A DNA stretch of 64,000 nucleotides from positions 1,732,501 to 1,796,500 of the forward strand of contig NZ_CP093379.1 in the NCBI RefSeq assembly GCF_022655595.1, given 5' to 3'. The position numbers were made by a program, and so were the translations under genes. The notes below the pieces were generated by a model. The model did not search any database. It was not told the DNA's origin and saw only the letters and a list, made by a program, of their open reading frames with translations. The DNA is from Ignatzschineria rhizosphaerae. Its GTDB lineage: Bacteria > Pseudomonadota > Gammaproteobacteria > Cardiobacteriales > Wohlfahrtiimonadaceae. Positions 8,796 to 17,125 of the stretch are shown in pieces; the stretch's first letter is position 1, and each line of letters opens with the position of its first letter.

Positions 8796-10325
8796 TTACT
8801 CCCATTCTACAGTTGCAGGGGGTTTACTCGTAATGTCGTAAACCACGCGATTAATATGTTTCACTTCATTGACCATTCTTACAGAAACTTTCTGTAAAAT
8901 ATCCCATGGAATACGCGCAAAATCAGCTGTCATTCCATCAATTGAAGTAATGGCTCTAATGGCGATAGTGTAATCATAGGTACGGGAATCCCCCATCACA
9001 CCAACGCTTCTCAAGCCAGTTAATACCGTAAAGTATTGCCAGATGTCCCCTTCTAAGCCGGCAATCTTAATCTCTTCTCTTAAGATAGCATCACTTTCAC
9101 GAACAATCTCTAATTTTTCTTCGGTGATATCACCAAGCACACGAATCCCAAGACCAGGTCCTGGAAATGGTTGTCGCCATACTAAATCATGCGGCATTCC
9201 AAGCTCAATTCCAAGGGCCCGCACCTCATCTTTAAAGAGCGTCTTAAGTGGCTCAATAAGCTTAAACTTCATATCTTCCGGCAAGCCACCGACATTATGA
9301 TGGGATTTAATTGTTTCTGCCGTATCTGTGCCGCTTTCAATAATATCGGTATAGAGCGTTCCTTGCGCAAGGAAATCAATATCTTGAAGTTTTTTCGCTT
9401 CATCATCAAAAAGATAGATAAACTCATTACCGATAATTTTACGTTTTTGCTCAGGGTCACTTACCCCTTTAAGCTTTTCTAAGAAGCGATCCTTTGCATT
9501 GACCCGAATAATATTGAGCCCAAATTTACCGGCAAGACTCTCCATTACCTGATCCCCTTCCCCTTTACGAAGTAAGCCGTGATCCACAAAAACACAGGTT
9601 AACTGATCGCCAATGGCTTTTTGCAACAAAACACCCACAACACTGGAATCAACGCCGCCAGAAAGGGCTAAAAGGACCTTTTTATCTCCCACAAGATCAC
9701 GAATTTTTTGGATCTCTTGCTGAATAAAGGTATCCATATGCCAACTATCAGAGCAGCCGCAAATTTCATAAGCAAAGTTCTTTAGAAGGTCTAAACCATA
9801 CTCTGAATGTTTGACTTCTGGATGGAATTGAACACCATAAAAATTTCGCTCCACGCATTCCATCGCCGCAATCGGACAATCACTACTATAAGCTGTTACT
9901 TCAAAACCCTGAGGAACTTTTGTCACTAAATCCCCATGGCTCATCCAAACAGATTGCTTTTCTGGTAATTTTGCGAACATCGTCGTCTTTTTAGGGTCGA
10001 TATGCAAAAATGCTAATCCATATTCACGATTCGCCGCTTTCTCAACTTTACCGCCAAGTATATGCGTCATCAACTGCATTCCATAGCAGATTCCTAATAC
10101 CGGAATACCAAGATTAAAAATCTCAGGATCAATAGAAAATGCATTCTCTGCATAAACACTATTTGGGCCACCCGATAAAATAATGCCAGATGGCTTCAAC
10201 GCAGCTAACTCTTTTGCCGAGATTTTATGAGAAATCAATTCTGAAAAGACCCCGATTTCACGAATTCTTCGTGTGATTAATTGGTTATATTGGCTGCCGT
10301 AATCTAATACGATGATCTTTTCCAT
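8796..10325 (-). CDS. guaA: GMP synthase (glutamine-hydrolysing)
   Basis: Converts XMP to GMP using glutamine and ATP in de novo purine synthesis. It has 509 residues from the ATG; the TTG one codon earlier is less likely, since AAGGAG lies 8 bases before the ATG. The N-terminal class I amidotransferase has the catalytic triad visible: Cys in 'GICYGMQ' (about 80), His and Glu in 'QFHPEVKH' (about 168 and 170). The ATP-pyrophosphatase domain has the P-loop SGGVDS at about 222-227. The C-terminal dimerisation domain ends in the conserved '[10 protein letters not shown]'. guaB is not adjacent here. Confidence 0.98.
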   Translation of the reverse strand: MEKIIVLDYGSQYNQLITRRIREIGVFSELISHKISAKELAALKPSGIILSGGPNSVYAENAFSIDPEIFNLGIPVLGICYGMQLMTHILGGKVEKAANREYGLAFLHIDPKKTTMFAKLPEKQSVWMSHGDLVTKVPQGFEVTAYSSDCPIAAMECVERNFYGVQFHPEVKHSEYGLDLLKNFAYEICGCSDSWHMDTFIQQEIQKIRDLVGDKKVLLALSGGVDSSVVGVLLQKAIGDQLTCVFVDHGLLRKGEGDQVMESLAGKFGLNIIRVNAKDRFLEKLKGVSDPEQKRKIIGNEFIYLFDDEAKKLQDIDFLAQGTLYTDIIESGTDTAETIKSHHNVGGLPEDMKFKLIEPLKTLFKDEVRALGIELGMPHDLVWRQPFPGPGLGIRVLGDITEEKLEIVRESDAILREEIKIAGLEGDIWQYFTVLTGLRSVGVMGDSRTYDYTIAIRAITSIDGMTADFARIPWDILQKVSVRMVNEVKHINRVVYDITSKPPATVEWE

Positions 10326-10449
10326 CAAATGTGCTCCTTAAAGCATGGTTTACAAACACTTAACGTATTATATAAAATTCTCCCCAAAATACGATCTTTC
10401 TAAAGAAATTTTATAAAGAAGGCGCAATCTCCCTTACTTTATAAATTTT

Positions 10450-11070
10450 TTAAAAGAAGTCAGAAAAATGTGCCAATAACCCCATTGTTCCAGTTTTGAT
10501 ATATCCCTCACCCACTAATACCACAAAGATGTAGATCGATAGAGAGATCGTTACTAACGCTAAAAGTAATCCGAAAAGGCTGCCTTGCTTTGAAGGGCTA
10601 CCATAGCGATTATCCCCCTTACTTCCGGGGTAAAAGGATAAAGCGATTTCTAACGCCGCAATAAGTAGAGGCCCAACAATGGGGATAAACAATAATAATG
10701 CCAAAAGGCTCCACCAACCAGAGCAATTAAGATCATGTAAACGTAAAATCATTGCTCGAAGTGTTAACAAACCAAAAGGGAGCATCAAGCCTATCAAAAA
10801 AATCATCGCTTCTATAAAAGAGGGCGTTAAGGCACCTATAATTAATAACCCGCTCCATAGAAAAGGGAGTGCCAGCAATTGAATTTGCCACAGTGAATTT
10901 AAGTAATTTAATCGACCATAGCGCCCTTTTAAACTGATATGAAATACGTAAGGGGCTAACTTTTCTTGAGCTTTATATTCCTTTAACTCATTAGAAGCCC
11001 ATGACTTGATACTGACCTCAATATCAACATCTTCTTCCGCTTTCATTTCTCTGCTTTGAGATTCTTTCAT
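10450..11070 (-). CDS. DUF805 family inner-membrane protein
   Basis: 206 residues from the second ATG, which has AAAGGA 5 bases upstream. An ATG six codons earlier is also possible. After ~50 charged N-terminal residues come four hydrophobic segments. The family marks are 'GRYGRLNYL' at the start of the membrane part, 'RLHDLNCSGWW' between segments 2 and 3 and 'PGSKGDNRYG' after segment 3, as in YhaH/YhaI-type proteins. DUF805 proteins have no firm function. The charged N-terminal tail is longer than in the shortest members (about 120 residues). It lies 52 bases from the end of the broken GNAT gene. Confidence 0.85.
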   Translation of the reverse strand: MKESQSREMKAEEDVDIEVSIKSWASNELKEYKAQEKLAPYVFHISLKGRYGRLNYLNSLWQIQLLALPFLWSGLLIIGALTPSFIEAMIFLIGLMLPFGLLTLRAMILRLHDLNCSGWWSLLALLLFIPIVGPLLIAALEIALSFYPGSKGDNRYGSPSKQGSLFGLLLALVTISLSIYIFVVLVGEGYIKTGTMGLLAHFSDFF

Positions 11071-11122
11071 CTTTATCCTTTCAATCATGACGCCTTAAAA
11101 GTATCCTCAATTACTATCAAGA

Positions 11123-11555
11123 TTATTTTTCTAACATATATACATAATTCACAGATTCTGTTAACGGAGTAAACCCATTTTTTTGATAGAAGAACTCAGC
11201 ATCAGTCCCTTTTTCTGTATCAAGAAATATTGCCGGTACTCCCGATTCTTGTAGTAATGCCTTAATAGTAGTTAAAAAATATGAGCCTAATTTTTGATTT
11301 TGATACGCCACATCAATATAAAGAGAATCTAAATGATACTGCTCGCCACCATACCAAGGACGAATAAAGCCTAAAGATGCCCCTACAATTTTTTGCGTAA
11401 TGATATCAACCAAAACAAACCCTCTAAAGGTATTTAAAGCTTGTAAGCGCTGAAAAAATAGTGCTATCTCTTCTTCTACTAACACATCTCCCCAAGGGGG
11501 GGGCTGAGAAGACAGAGATATAAAGAGCTACCGCCTCATACTGATCTTTATCCAT
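11123..11555 (-). pseudogene. GNAT acetyltransferase broken by a C8 tract
   Basis: The uninterrupted part (11123-11485) encodes the C-terminal 120 residues of a GNAT N-acetyltransferase: a β4-type strand 'LDSLYID', an acetyl-CoA loop 'QNQKLGSYF' and the end 'FYQKNGFTPL'. The missing N-terminal part is upstream in another frame: ATG at 11555 followed by MDKDQYEAVALYISVFSAPP. The two are joined at a run of eight C on the coding strand (about 11496-11503). With seven C the frame would read through 'SAPPWGDVLVEEE', a normal GNAT sequence; with eight it stops after about 43 residues. The frame also stays open, without a start, from the ATG back to the end of the insertion sequence at 11627. So the gene is either dead, phase-variable or a sequencing error. 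Confidence 0.7.
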
Positions 11556-11626
11556 AAAAGCCCTTATCTCAAATTGCTCTGGTAAATGATCCGTTTTAAT
11601 TGTTAATTTGTTAGAAATCGGCGGGT

Positions 11627-12462
11627 TGTTTACACTTCAGTGTTAAAATAATTTTCTAAAACTTCATAAGGCGTTAAACCATTAATACCCTTATGAGGTT
11701 TTACTGTGTTGTAATAGTTCAAAAATCGTTTTAGCTTCTTTTTCCGATCATCTGAACTGATAAACTCCTCCTGATTATGCCACATTTCCATGAGTGTTCG
11801 AATGACTCTTTCTGCTTTTCCATTCGTTTGAGGGCAAGCTGGCTTTGTAAACTTTTGATTAATCTTATGTGTTAGACACATTTCGACAAAGGCATGTTCT
11901 GATGTACCTTTATACTCACGACCATTATCCGAATAGGTGCATTCTACAGTATAGGGACACTGTTCTAACAGATCCCATCGAAGAAATTCAGCAGCACTAA
12001 ACTGTGATTTATCAGGATAAATACCGGCATAAAGTTCTCTTGAAAAATCATCAATTCCTACAAATAAATACTCTCTAGTGCGATTTTTAAGATCTCCTTT
12101 TAAAAGAGGGAGCCGTTTAGTATCCACATGGACCATCTCGCCAGGATAGTTTTTGTTATAACGTTTAGCCCTCTTTTTAAGTTTCTCTTCAATAGATTTT
12201 TCAATCTTTGCAAGACGTTTAATGCCATACTTAATTGTTCTATAACGTTCATTTTTACTAGCTAATGGCACAAACAAGTTCAATCTACCTTGTTTTAGTA
12301 CTTTATAGATCGTAGGTCTGCTTACCATAAAACGCTCAGCTAGATAGGTTACGGTAAATTTTTCTTGATGATGTAATCGCCAAATCTCTTCTCGATGAAA
12401 CGGCGTTAATTTTGTTTTTCGATGGATATTCATAACAGTATTTTCTCCTAATACTGTAAACA
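11627..12462 (-). mobile_element. IS481-type insertion sequence, about 836 bp
   Basis: The ends read TGTTTACACTTCAG on the low side and TGTTTACAGTATTAG (reverse strand) on the high side: imperfect inverted repeats beginning TGT, as is usual for IS481-like elements. The transposase fills nearly the whole element and its stop codon lies inside the low-side repeat. I see no clear target-site duplication, which could mean an old insertion or a deletion next to it. The element separates a broken GNAT gene from a membrane-anchored protein gene. Confidence 0.8.
11630..12433 (-). CDS. IS481-family transposase (DDE, rve integrase core)
   Basis: 267 residues from the ATG; an in-frame TTG ten codons earlier lies inside the terminal repeat. 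The N-terminal helix-turn-helix (about 10-50, 'VTYLAERFMVSRPTIYKVLK') is followed by a catalytic core with the first Asp in 'MVHVDTKRLP', the second in 'TYSDNGREYKG' and the Glu in 'QTNGKAERVIRTL'. The end 'LNYYNTVKPHKGINGLTPYE' is typical of this family. All catalytic residues appear present and the frame is intact, so the element may still be active. A GGAG site lies 11 bases before the ATG. Confidence 0.92.
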   Translation of the reverse strand: MNIHRKTKLTPFHREEIWRLHHQEKFTVTYLAERFMVSRPTIYKVLKQGRLNLFVPLASKNERYRTIKYGIKRLAKIEKSIEEKLKKRAKRYNKNYPGEMVHVDTKRLPLLKGDLKNRTREYLFVGIDDFSRELYAGIYPDKSQFSAAEFLRWDLLEQCPYTVECTYSDNGREYKGTSEHAFVEMCLTHKINQKFTKPACPQTNGKAERVIRTLMEMWHNQEEFISSDDRKKKLKRFLNYYNTVKPHKGINGLTPYEVLENYFNTEV

Positions 12463-13143
12463 ACGCGATAAAATCCTACAGTTAATTGATCGGTCTTTAT
12501 TGTCATCAATTAGTCCCTTTTGTTTTCTCTTCGATTCTTGAAATGCCGCCCATTCCGGATCATGCGTATAATCTCTAAAGCGACATCTATTCTCCATCTG
12601 CGCATGACTTACTTTTGCCATTTGCTCTGTGATATAAGCCTCTATCTCTGCTTTTGTATAAGGGTTTTTAGTACAAAAATCCTCACCTGCCAACGTTGTT
12701 CTACACGTTTCACCACGCCATGTACTAAATGTCCCATTACGCATCGAATCACTCACATACCAATTATTTAAAAGATCTCTACGAGCGCAGATCGCAAGAC
12801 CTGCAATAGCATTGTCTTCATAATCAATATAAAAAAGAAAATGCTGATCTGGTGTTATCTCCACCTTTTTAACTTCAATATTTTCAGTAACTGGGTAATA
12901 ATCTTCTCCAAGCCGTGATCGCTCTTTAGAAACATACTCTAAAACACTCAATTCTGGCGTTGACTGATAACCATAAGTATCGCCTAAACTCATCAGTCTC
13001 ACATAGAGCGATTCATGAAATATTGTCCCTAAAAGTATCAAAAATACTATGATTCCCCACAAAAATCGCTTGATTCTTTTTGGAGGTTGTTTTCCTGAAC
13101 ATGCTTTTTCTGATCGTTTTAAATTAGACTCTAACTGACTCAT
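12448..13143 (-). CDS. Membrane-anchored protein of unknown function, 3' end altered by the IS
   Basis: 231 residues, not recognised. The N-terminal ~25 residues are basic, then one hydrophobic segment (about 28-43, 'FLWGIIVFLILLGTIF') probably anchors it in the inner membrane with the rest outside. The outer part has several cysteines ('CARRD', 'GETCRTTLAGEDFC', 'ENRCRFRDY') that could form disulphides. The last few codons (…CLQY) and the stop come from the insertion-sequence end, so the original C-terminus may have been lost. The distance to the transporter upstream is 114 bases. AGGAA precedes the ATG. Confidence 0.65.
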   Translation of the reverse strand: MSQLESNLKRSEKACSGKQPPKRIKRFLWGIIVFLILLGTIFHESLYVRLMSLGDTYGYQSTPELSVLEYVSKERSRLGEDYYPVTENIEVKKVEITPDQHFLFYIDYEDNAIAGLAICARRDLLNNWYVSDSMRNGTFSTWRGETCRTTLAGEDFCTKNPYTKAEIEAYITEQMAKVSHAQMENRCRFRDYTHDPEWAAFQESKRKQKGLIDDNKDRSINCRILSRCLQY

Positions 13144-13257
13144 TATATTCCTAACACTTTACCGAGACTATCGTTAATCAACGGCTTAATCATACCTCAA
13201 AATGCACATAATATCGTCAAGACTAAAAAGCCATTAGATCCCTATTTATCCAACCCT

Positions 13258-14130
13258 CTACCTATTTTTCTTGATAGGCTCTTTCTTGCTCGAAGAAAAG
13301 GCGATCGCAAAGAGAATTAACGCCGCGCCAATGAGCATTCGGATTGTGGGTGTACTACCAAATAACCACCAGGCAAAAGCAATGGCATAAACCGGTTCTA
13401 AGGCGATAATCATACCGGCTATGCGAGCATTTAACTGTTCTAAACTCTTCACAAAGAGATAATGTGATAATCCTGTACAGAAAATTCCAAGTAGCGCTAA
13501 ATAAAACCAATCTATTGTGGAGAGAAATCTCATATCAAAAAGTGCAAATGGCAGTAGCAGAATCATCACTACACCATTTTGCCAAAAGGCAACTTGCATC
13601 GCATCAATCCCCTGAACACCGCGCTTATTAACAACGGCTAAAAGTCCAAAAGAAAACCCTGACAAAATCCCCCATAAAAGCCCGATAGTGCCACTATCGC
13701 CAAAGCTAAATTGAGGCGTTACCAAGATCAACCCAAGAGAGACTAAAAGCAGTAAAATCCATTCTCTTTGCGTAATACGATCTTTAAAGACAATCCAATC
13801 TACCAATGTAATAAATGCCGGGAAACTAGCAAAACCTAATGTTGCAACGGCAACGCCCCCCACCTTTACACCAATAAAAAATGTCACCCAATGGATTGCT
13901 AATAAACTCCCCGAAAGAAGTAGCATAGCGCCTTTAAAAAGGGAAATGCCACGAATTAAGGGTTTCTTTTGCCACAATAGAATTAATAGTAATCCAACGA
14001 CTGCAAATACAGCTCGCCCAAAGGTAATCGTCTCTGCACTACCGCTAATCACCGCCCCAAAAATACCGGTTAAACCAAATAGTACTGCGGCGATATGCGC
14101 CATCCATAGTGCTTGCCGATGCGTCACCAT
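13258..14130 (-). CDS. DMT-superfamily transporter (EamA family)
   Basis: 290 residues with ten predicted membrane helices in two EamA repeats (about 5-135 and 145-280). It starts 'LWMAHIAAVLFGLTGIFGAV'; the second repeat shows 'IGLLWGILSGFSFGLLAVVNKRG', and the end is a lysine-rich cytoplasmic tail. The family exports metabolites and amino acids, and the substrate cannot be predicted. A GGGGGAGAG ribosome site precedes the ATG closely. It lies 55 bases behind the AEC-type gene and may be transcribed with it. Confidence 0.88.
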   Translation of the reverse strand: MVTHRQALWMAHIAAVLFGLTGIFGAVISGSAETITFGRAVFAVVGLLLILLWQKKPLIRGISLFKGAMLLLSGSLLAIHWVTFFIGVKVGGVAVATLGFASFPAFITLVDWIVFKDRITQREWILLLLVSLGLILVTPQFSFGDSGTIGLLWGILSGFSFGLLAVVNKRGVQGIDAMQVAFWQNGVVMILLLPFALFDMRFLSTIDWFYLALLGIFCTGLSHYLFVKSLEQLNARIAGMIIALEPVYAIAFAWWLFGSTPTIRMLIGAALILFAIAFSSSKKEPIKKNR

Positions 14131-14185
14131 CTCTCCCCCTTATTTATAGTCATAAGATGATCCTTAGATCTCTATTATTAATAAC

Positions 14186-15136
14186 CTAGTGTGGCACACT
14201 TACTCCTAATAACAACAAGACAATGGGCAAGGTTATTAAACTCACAATGGTACTGATAAATGTTGCACTTGAAACTAGCTCAGGCTCTGTATCAAAATGA
14301 ACAGCTAAAAGCGTTGTATTTGCGGCCGCCGGCATTGCCGCTAAAATAATTAAGATCTGCTTATAAACGGTGTCTATCGGCATCCATTGAACTAAAAACA
14401 GGGCCACTAATGGCGAGATAACCATCTTTATCATAAGATTGATAGAGAGCTTGCCATAAGCAATATGGGAAAGCTTAATATTCGCTAATTGCATCCCTAA
14501 AATGACCATAATGACAACAATAGAAGCATCCCCAACCATGGAGATAGAGTTATAAAGTGATTCACTTAAAGGAACCTGTAAGAGCTGTAGGAAAACTCCC
14601 AATATCGCCCCATGAACTGTCGGCATTCGTATAACCCTTGTTAAAGCAAATTTAACCGAGCTTCCCACAATCATCTTTGATGAGCCTTTTGCGGCATAAT
14701 ATGTACCAATAGTATTCATCACAACCTGCTGTAATACGAGCATAATAATGGCAATATCAAAACCAATTGCGCCGAAAAATGCGAGTATCACCGGTGTACC
14801 ATAATTACCATTATTCATAAAGCAAGATCCTAAAATCATGCCACATCGAGTTTTCTCATCAAACTTAAGCGCTTTAGAAATAAGAGAAACAAGTGCCACC
14901 AATATCAGACAAAGAGCAAACACATAACTTACATAATAGAGATAATCAAAAGAGACTTTATACGTATAGAAAGTCTTAAATGCTAAAAATGGCGATAATA
15001 CATAAAGCGACATTTTTGAGAGATTAGGAATATCAAAATGTAAGATTTTCTGGGCAATAAATCCCACGATAAAAATTGCAAAAATAGGCAATAGAATCCA
15101 AAAAAAGGTCAACACAATCCATCCTCTCAAATCCAT
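14186..15136 (-). CDS. AEC-family transporter (auxin efflux carrier type permease)
   Basis: 316 residues, about ten membrane helices in two halves with a less hydrophobic loop near residue 165. The fifth helix region shows 'GSCFMNNGNYGTPVILAFFG', the Asn-Gly-rich motif that marks this permease family. Bacterial members move malonate, malate or other organic anions. The substrate is not predictable here. No strong ribosome site is visible before the ATG. Upstream, 15137-15411 contains repeat elements rather than a clear promoter. Confidence 0.88.
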   Translation of the reverse strand: MDLRGWIVLTFFWILLPIFAIFIVGFIAQKILHFDIPNLSKMSLYVLSPFLAFKTFYTYKVSFDYLYYVSYVFALCLILVALVSLISKALKFDEKTRCGMILGSCFMNNGNYGTPVILAFFGAIGFDIAIIMLVLQQVVMNTIGTYYAAKGSSKMIVGSSVKFALTRVIRMPTVHGAILGVFLQLLQVPLSESLYNSISMVGDASIVVIMVILGMQLANIKLSHIAYGKLSINLMIKMVISPLVALFLVQWMPIDTVYKQILIILAAMPAAANTTLLAVHFDTEPELVSSATFISTIVSLITLPIVLLLLGVSVPH

Positions 15137-15192
15137 CTTAAAGGTTACTCTCCACTTTTTTGTAACCTTTAGGGAATATTATAATTTTTATC

Positions 15193-15290
15193 AATATAGC
15201 CGATTCGGTGTAAGAACCTATTTTATAGTGAAACAGGTTCAAAACAAGCTGATTTAAATGCCGGAGTACCGGCTATTAACAATAAGAAGT
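15193..15290 (-). repeat. Repeat element D with inverted ends
   Basis: The ends AATATAGCCG and CCGGCTATT are inverted repeats. The inner block (reverse strand: CCGGCATTTAAATCAGC, then TTGTTTTGAAC) recurs at about 56795-56850 with only a few differences. The low-coordinate end, CGATTCGGTGTAAGAA, resembles the end of the ~150-bp family (CGATTCGGTTTAAGAA), so the two are probably related. Confidence 0.65.
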
Positions 15291-15392
15291 ATTGTGATTT
15301 CCAAATAAAATCAGAGATCAAAACTTATTCATTAGTCATCCCCCTAAAATAGGTTGATGAGCAGCTAGGTTGAATGCTAGCACTCTTTCTAA
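15291..15392 (+). repeat. Second repeat family (R2), copy 1
   Basis: About 100 bases with landmarks AAATAAAATCAGAG, TTAGTCATCC, GGTTGATGAGCAGCT and GAATGCT. It matches, inverted, the stretch at 54580-54687 along its whole length with scattered differences. In both places it abuts an element of the ~150-bp family in the same relative order. No coding function is evident. Confidence 0.7.
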
Positions 15393-15411
15393 AATGAAAT
15401 AGCTCTTTAAC

Positions 15412-15843
15412 TTAAAAGCCAAACTGTGATCTTGTTACATCTAACAATAAAATAACCAGCAAATAGCGAATCGCCTTACCTATAAAAATGGTGATCAAAC
15501 AGTAAAAAATATTTAACCGTAACCATCCTGCTGCTGTTGGTAATAGATCTCCAATAATAGGTAGGCTTGAAAAAAGTAGAGACCACGCGCCATAGCGTTT
15601 AATAAACCGCTCTACTTTTGGTGATAAGATCTTCTTTTCTGGAAATATTCGCCCGATAATCAACATTAAAATAGAGCCTAATGTATTCCCCACAGTCGCA
15701 ACCCAAAAGGCTGATATCATATAGGGTGGATAATGATAAATAAAAGCAACGAGCGCTGCTTCAGAGCTTCCTGGCAATATTGTTGAAGAGGTAAAACTTG
15801 ATAGCAAAAGAAGCCATAATCCTTCATATACAGAAATAGACAT
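15412..15843 (-). CDS. yqaA: YqaA/DedA-like small membrane protein
   Basis: 143 residues from the ATG; an in-frame TTG three codons earlier is possible. It matches YqaA in length and pattern: 'LSSFTSSTILPGSSEAALVAF' near the start (E. coli has a similar 'ATLLPGNSE' segment), 'VATVGNTLGSILMLIIGRIF' and 'RYGAWSLLFSSLPIIGDLLPTAAGWLR', the SNARE-associated/VTT motif. DedA-type proteins take part in lipid carrier or phospholipid handling; YqaA itself is uncharacterised as far as I know. About four membrane segments. Repeats flank the gene on both sides. Confidence 0.85.
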   Translation of the reverse strand: MSISVYEGLWLLLLSSFTSSTILPGSSEAALVAFIYHYPPYMISAFWVATVGNTLGSILMLIIGRIFPEKKILSPKVERFIKRYGAWSLLFSSLPIIGDLLPTAAGWLRLNIFYCLITIFIGKAIRYLLVILLLDVTRSQFGF

Positions 15844-15887
15844 TAACAACAATAATCCTCTTTTCTAAAGCTTTTCTGATAGGTGCC

Positions 15888-16045
15888 CTGATAGAGTCGA
15901 TTCGGTTTAAGAAACGCTGCTTTAAAAATAAAAAATGCAGTATGAAAACCCGCTTGCAAGATACCAAATAGAAAGGCTATTGCGCTTCTCATAACCGATG
16001 CGCCCGCAATCTGATTCAGTGATCTTTAAACCAATTTTACGATAA
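15888..16045 (-). repeat. Dispersed ~150-bp repeat, copy E
   Basis: On the reverse strand it starts TTGGTTTAAAGATCACTGAA, carries GGCGCATCGGTTATGAGAAG and ends TTTCTTAAACCGAATCGAC, the same order as copies A, B and C. It fills most of the gap between the YqaA-like and YjbR-like genes. Confidence 0.75.
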
Positions 16046-16083
16046 ATAGCTAAAAATATTATTCAAGCTATTGCCTTTCAAGA

Positions 16084-16443
16084 TCATTTTATTAAATCAT
16101 AGCTATCATGAATTAAAGTGTATAGCTGAGCCTCCTCAAAATCCTCATCTAATACAATTGAAACCCAATGCTCTTTATTCATATGATATGCCGGATAAAC
16201 CCCTTTCTTTAACCTTAAAGAGCCCGAAATCTCAGGTAAAACCTTCAGATTTATAATATCTACAATCTTACTATTTTGAGAGTCTTGCGTGAGTTTGCTA
16301 AGCTCGACATCCATAATTACTGCAAACCATTTGGCTTTTTTAGGATGCCTAAAAACGGCATAATGAGGGTATTGCCGCCATGGATACTCAGGAAGAGCGC
16401 CACAGTGGTGTTCAATATATTCGATCACTTTTTGTCTACTCAT
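16084..16443 (-). CDS. MmcQ/YjbR family protein
   Basis: 119 residues, the usual length. It starts 'MSRQKVIEYIEHHCGALPEYPW' and contains 'YAVFRHPKKAKWFAVIMDV', 'INLKVLPE' and the C-terminal 'PAYHMNKEHWVSIVLD' with the HWxxI core typical of the family. YjbR-like proteins have a double-wing fold proposed to bind DNA; the biological role is not established. It is likely cytosolic and appears monocistronic. Confidence 0.88.
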   Translation of the reverse strand: MSRQKVIEYIEHHCGALPEYPWRQYPHYAVFRHPKKAKWFAVIMDVELSKLTQDSQNSKIVDIINLKVLPEISGSLRLKKGVYPAYHMNKEHWVSIVLDEDFEEAQLYTLIHDSYDLIK

Positions 16444-16494
16444 GAGTCATCCTCCAAATCTCGCTCAATAGACTTTATGAGCCGATAAATTATT

Positions 16495-16625
16495 TAAAAT
16501 AAGCGCAAGGCTTACACAGCACTTTTCAAAGTGTAGCCTCTTCGATTTAAAAAGCTCTCTCTTACCGCGACAAGAAATGCTTGCAGGCTTCTACTATCTC
16601 GCGCCGGCAATTTTCCTCAAAGACT
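16495..16625 (-). repeat. Possible decayed copy of the ~150-bp repeat
   Basis: On the reverse strand AATTGCCGGCGC is followed by a diverged 'AGTAGAAGC' and 'CTGCAAG', which resembles the start of the repeat unit. The match is partial and the boundaries are uncertain. No gene is seen in 16444-16671. Confidence 0.3.
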
Positions 16626-16671
16626 TTTTTAATCCTGCTTCACGACAATATTCCGATAATTGAGAGCCTTA

Positions 16672-17082
16672 TTATTGTCCTTGCTCTTTAGCTTTCTCTT
16701 GAGCTTGAAACAGACTCCAAGCTTGATATCCCTCTTTTAAGTCATAGATTTCACTAAATCCCATCTCAGCCATAATGGCAGCTGCTTTTTGACTACGATT
16801 ACCAGAGCGGCAAAAAAGATATACCGGTTTTGATTTATCTAAAACTTGAATTGACTCAGAAAAAGAAGGATCTAAATAATCAATATTCACCGCCTCTAAA
16901 ATCGTGCCATCAGAGTATTCAGCGGGTGTTCTCACATCTATCAATTGTAACTCACTCTTTGGCAAATCTTGAATGTGCGTGAGATACTCATCAATCTCCA
17001 TAATAGTGATATTTTGGGTAAAACCGATACCCCCAATCCCCATTAAGCCTACAATGAATCCTAAAACTTGCAATAATCGCAT
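16672..17082 (-). CDS. Rhodanese-domain protein, membrane-anchored or exported
   Basis: 136 residues. Residues 1-22 form a hydrophobic N-terminal signal or anchor, then a single rhodanese domain (about 25-125) with 'LQLIDVRTPAEYSDG' and the active loop 'LFCRSGNRS', where Cys91 would carry the persulphide. This places it in the periplasm or at its membrane face. The exact sulphur acceptor is unknown. AAGGAGAAGAG precedes the ATG. It follows coaBC by 43 bases and could share its transcript. Confidence 0.9.
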   Translation of the reverse strand: MRLLQVLGFIVGLMGIGGIGFTQNITIMEIDEYLTHIQDLPKSELQLIDVRTPAEYSDGTILEAVNIDYLDPSFSESIQVLDKSKPVYLFCRSGNRSQKAAAIMAEMGFSEIYDLKEGYQAWSLFQAQEKAKEQGQ

Positions 17083-17125
17083 CTCTTCTCCTTAGCGGTA
17101 TTGAATACCCCCTCGATAATATGCT

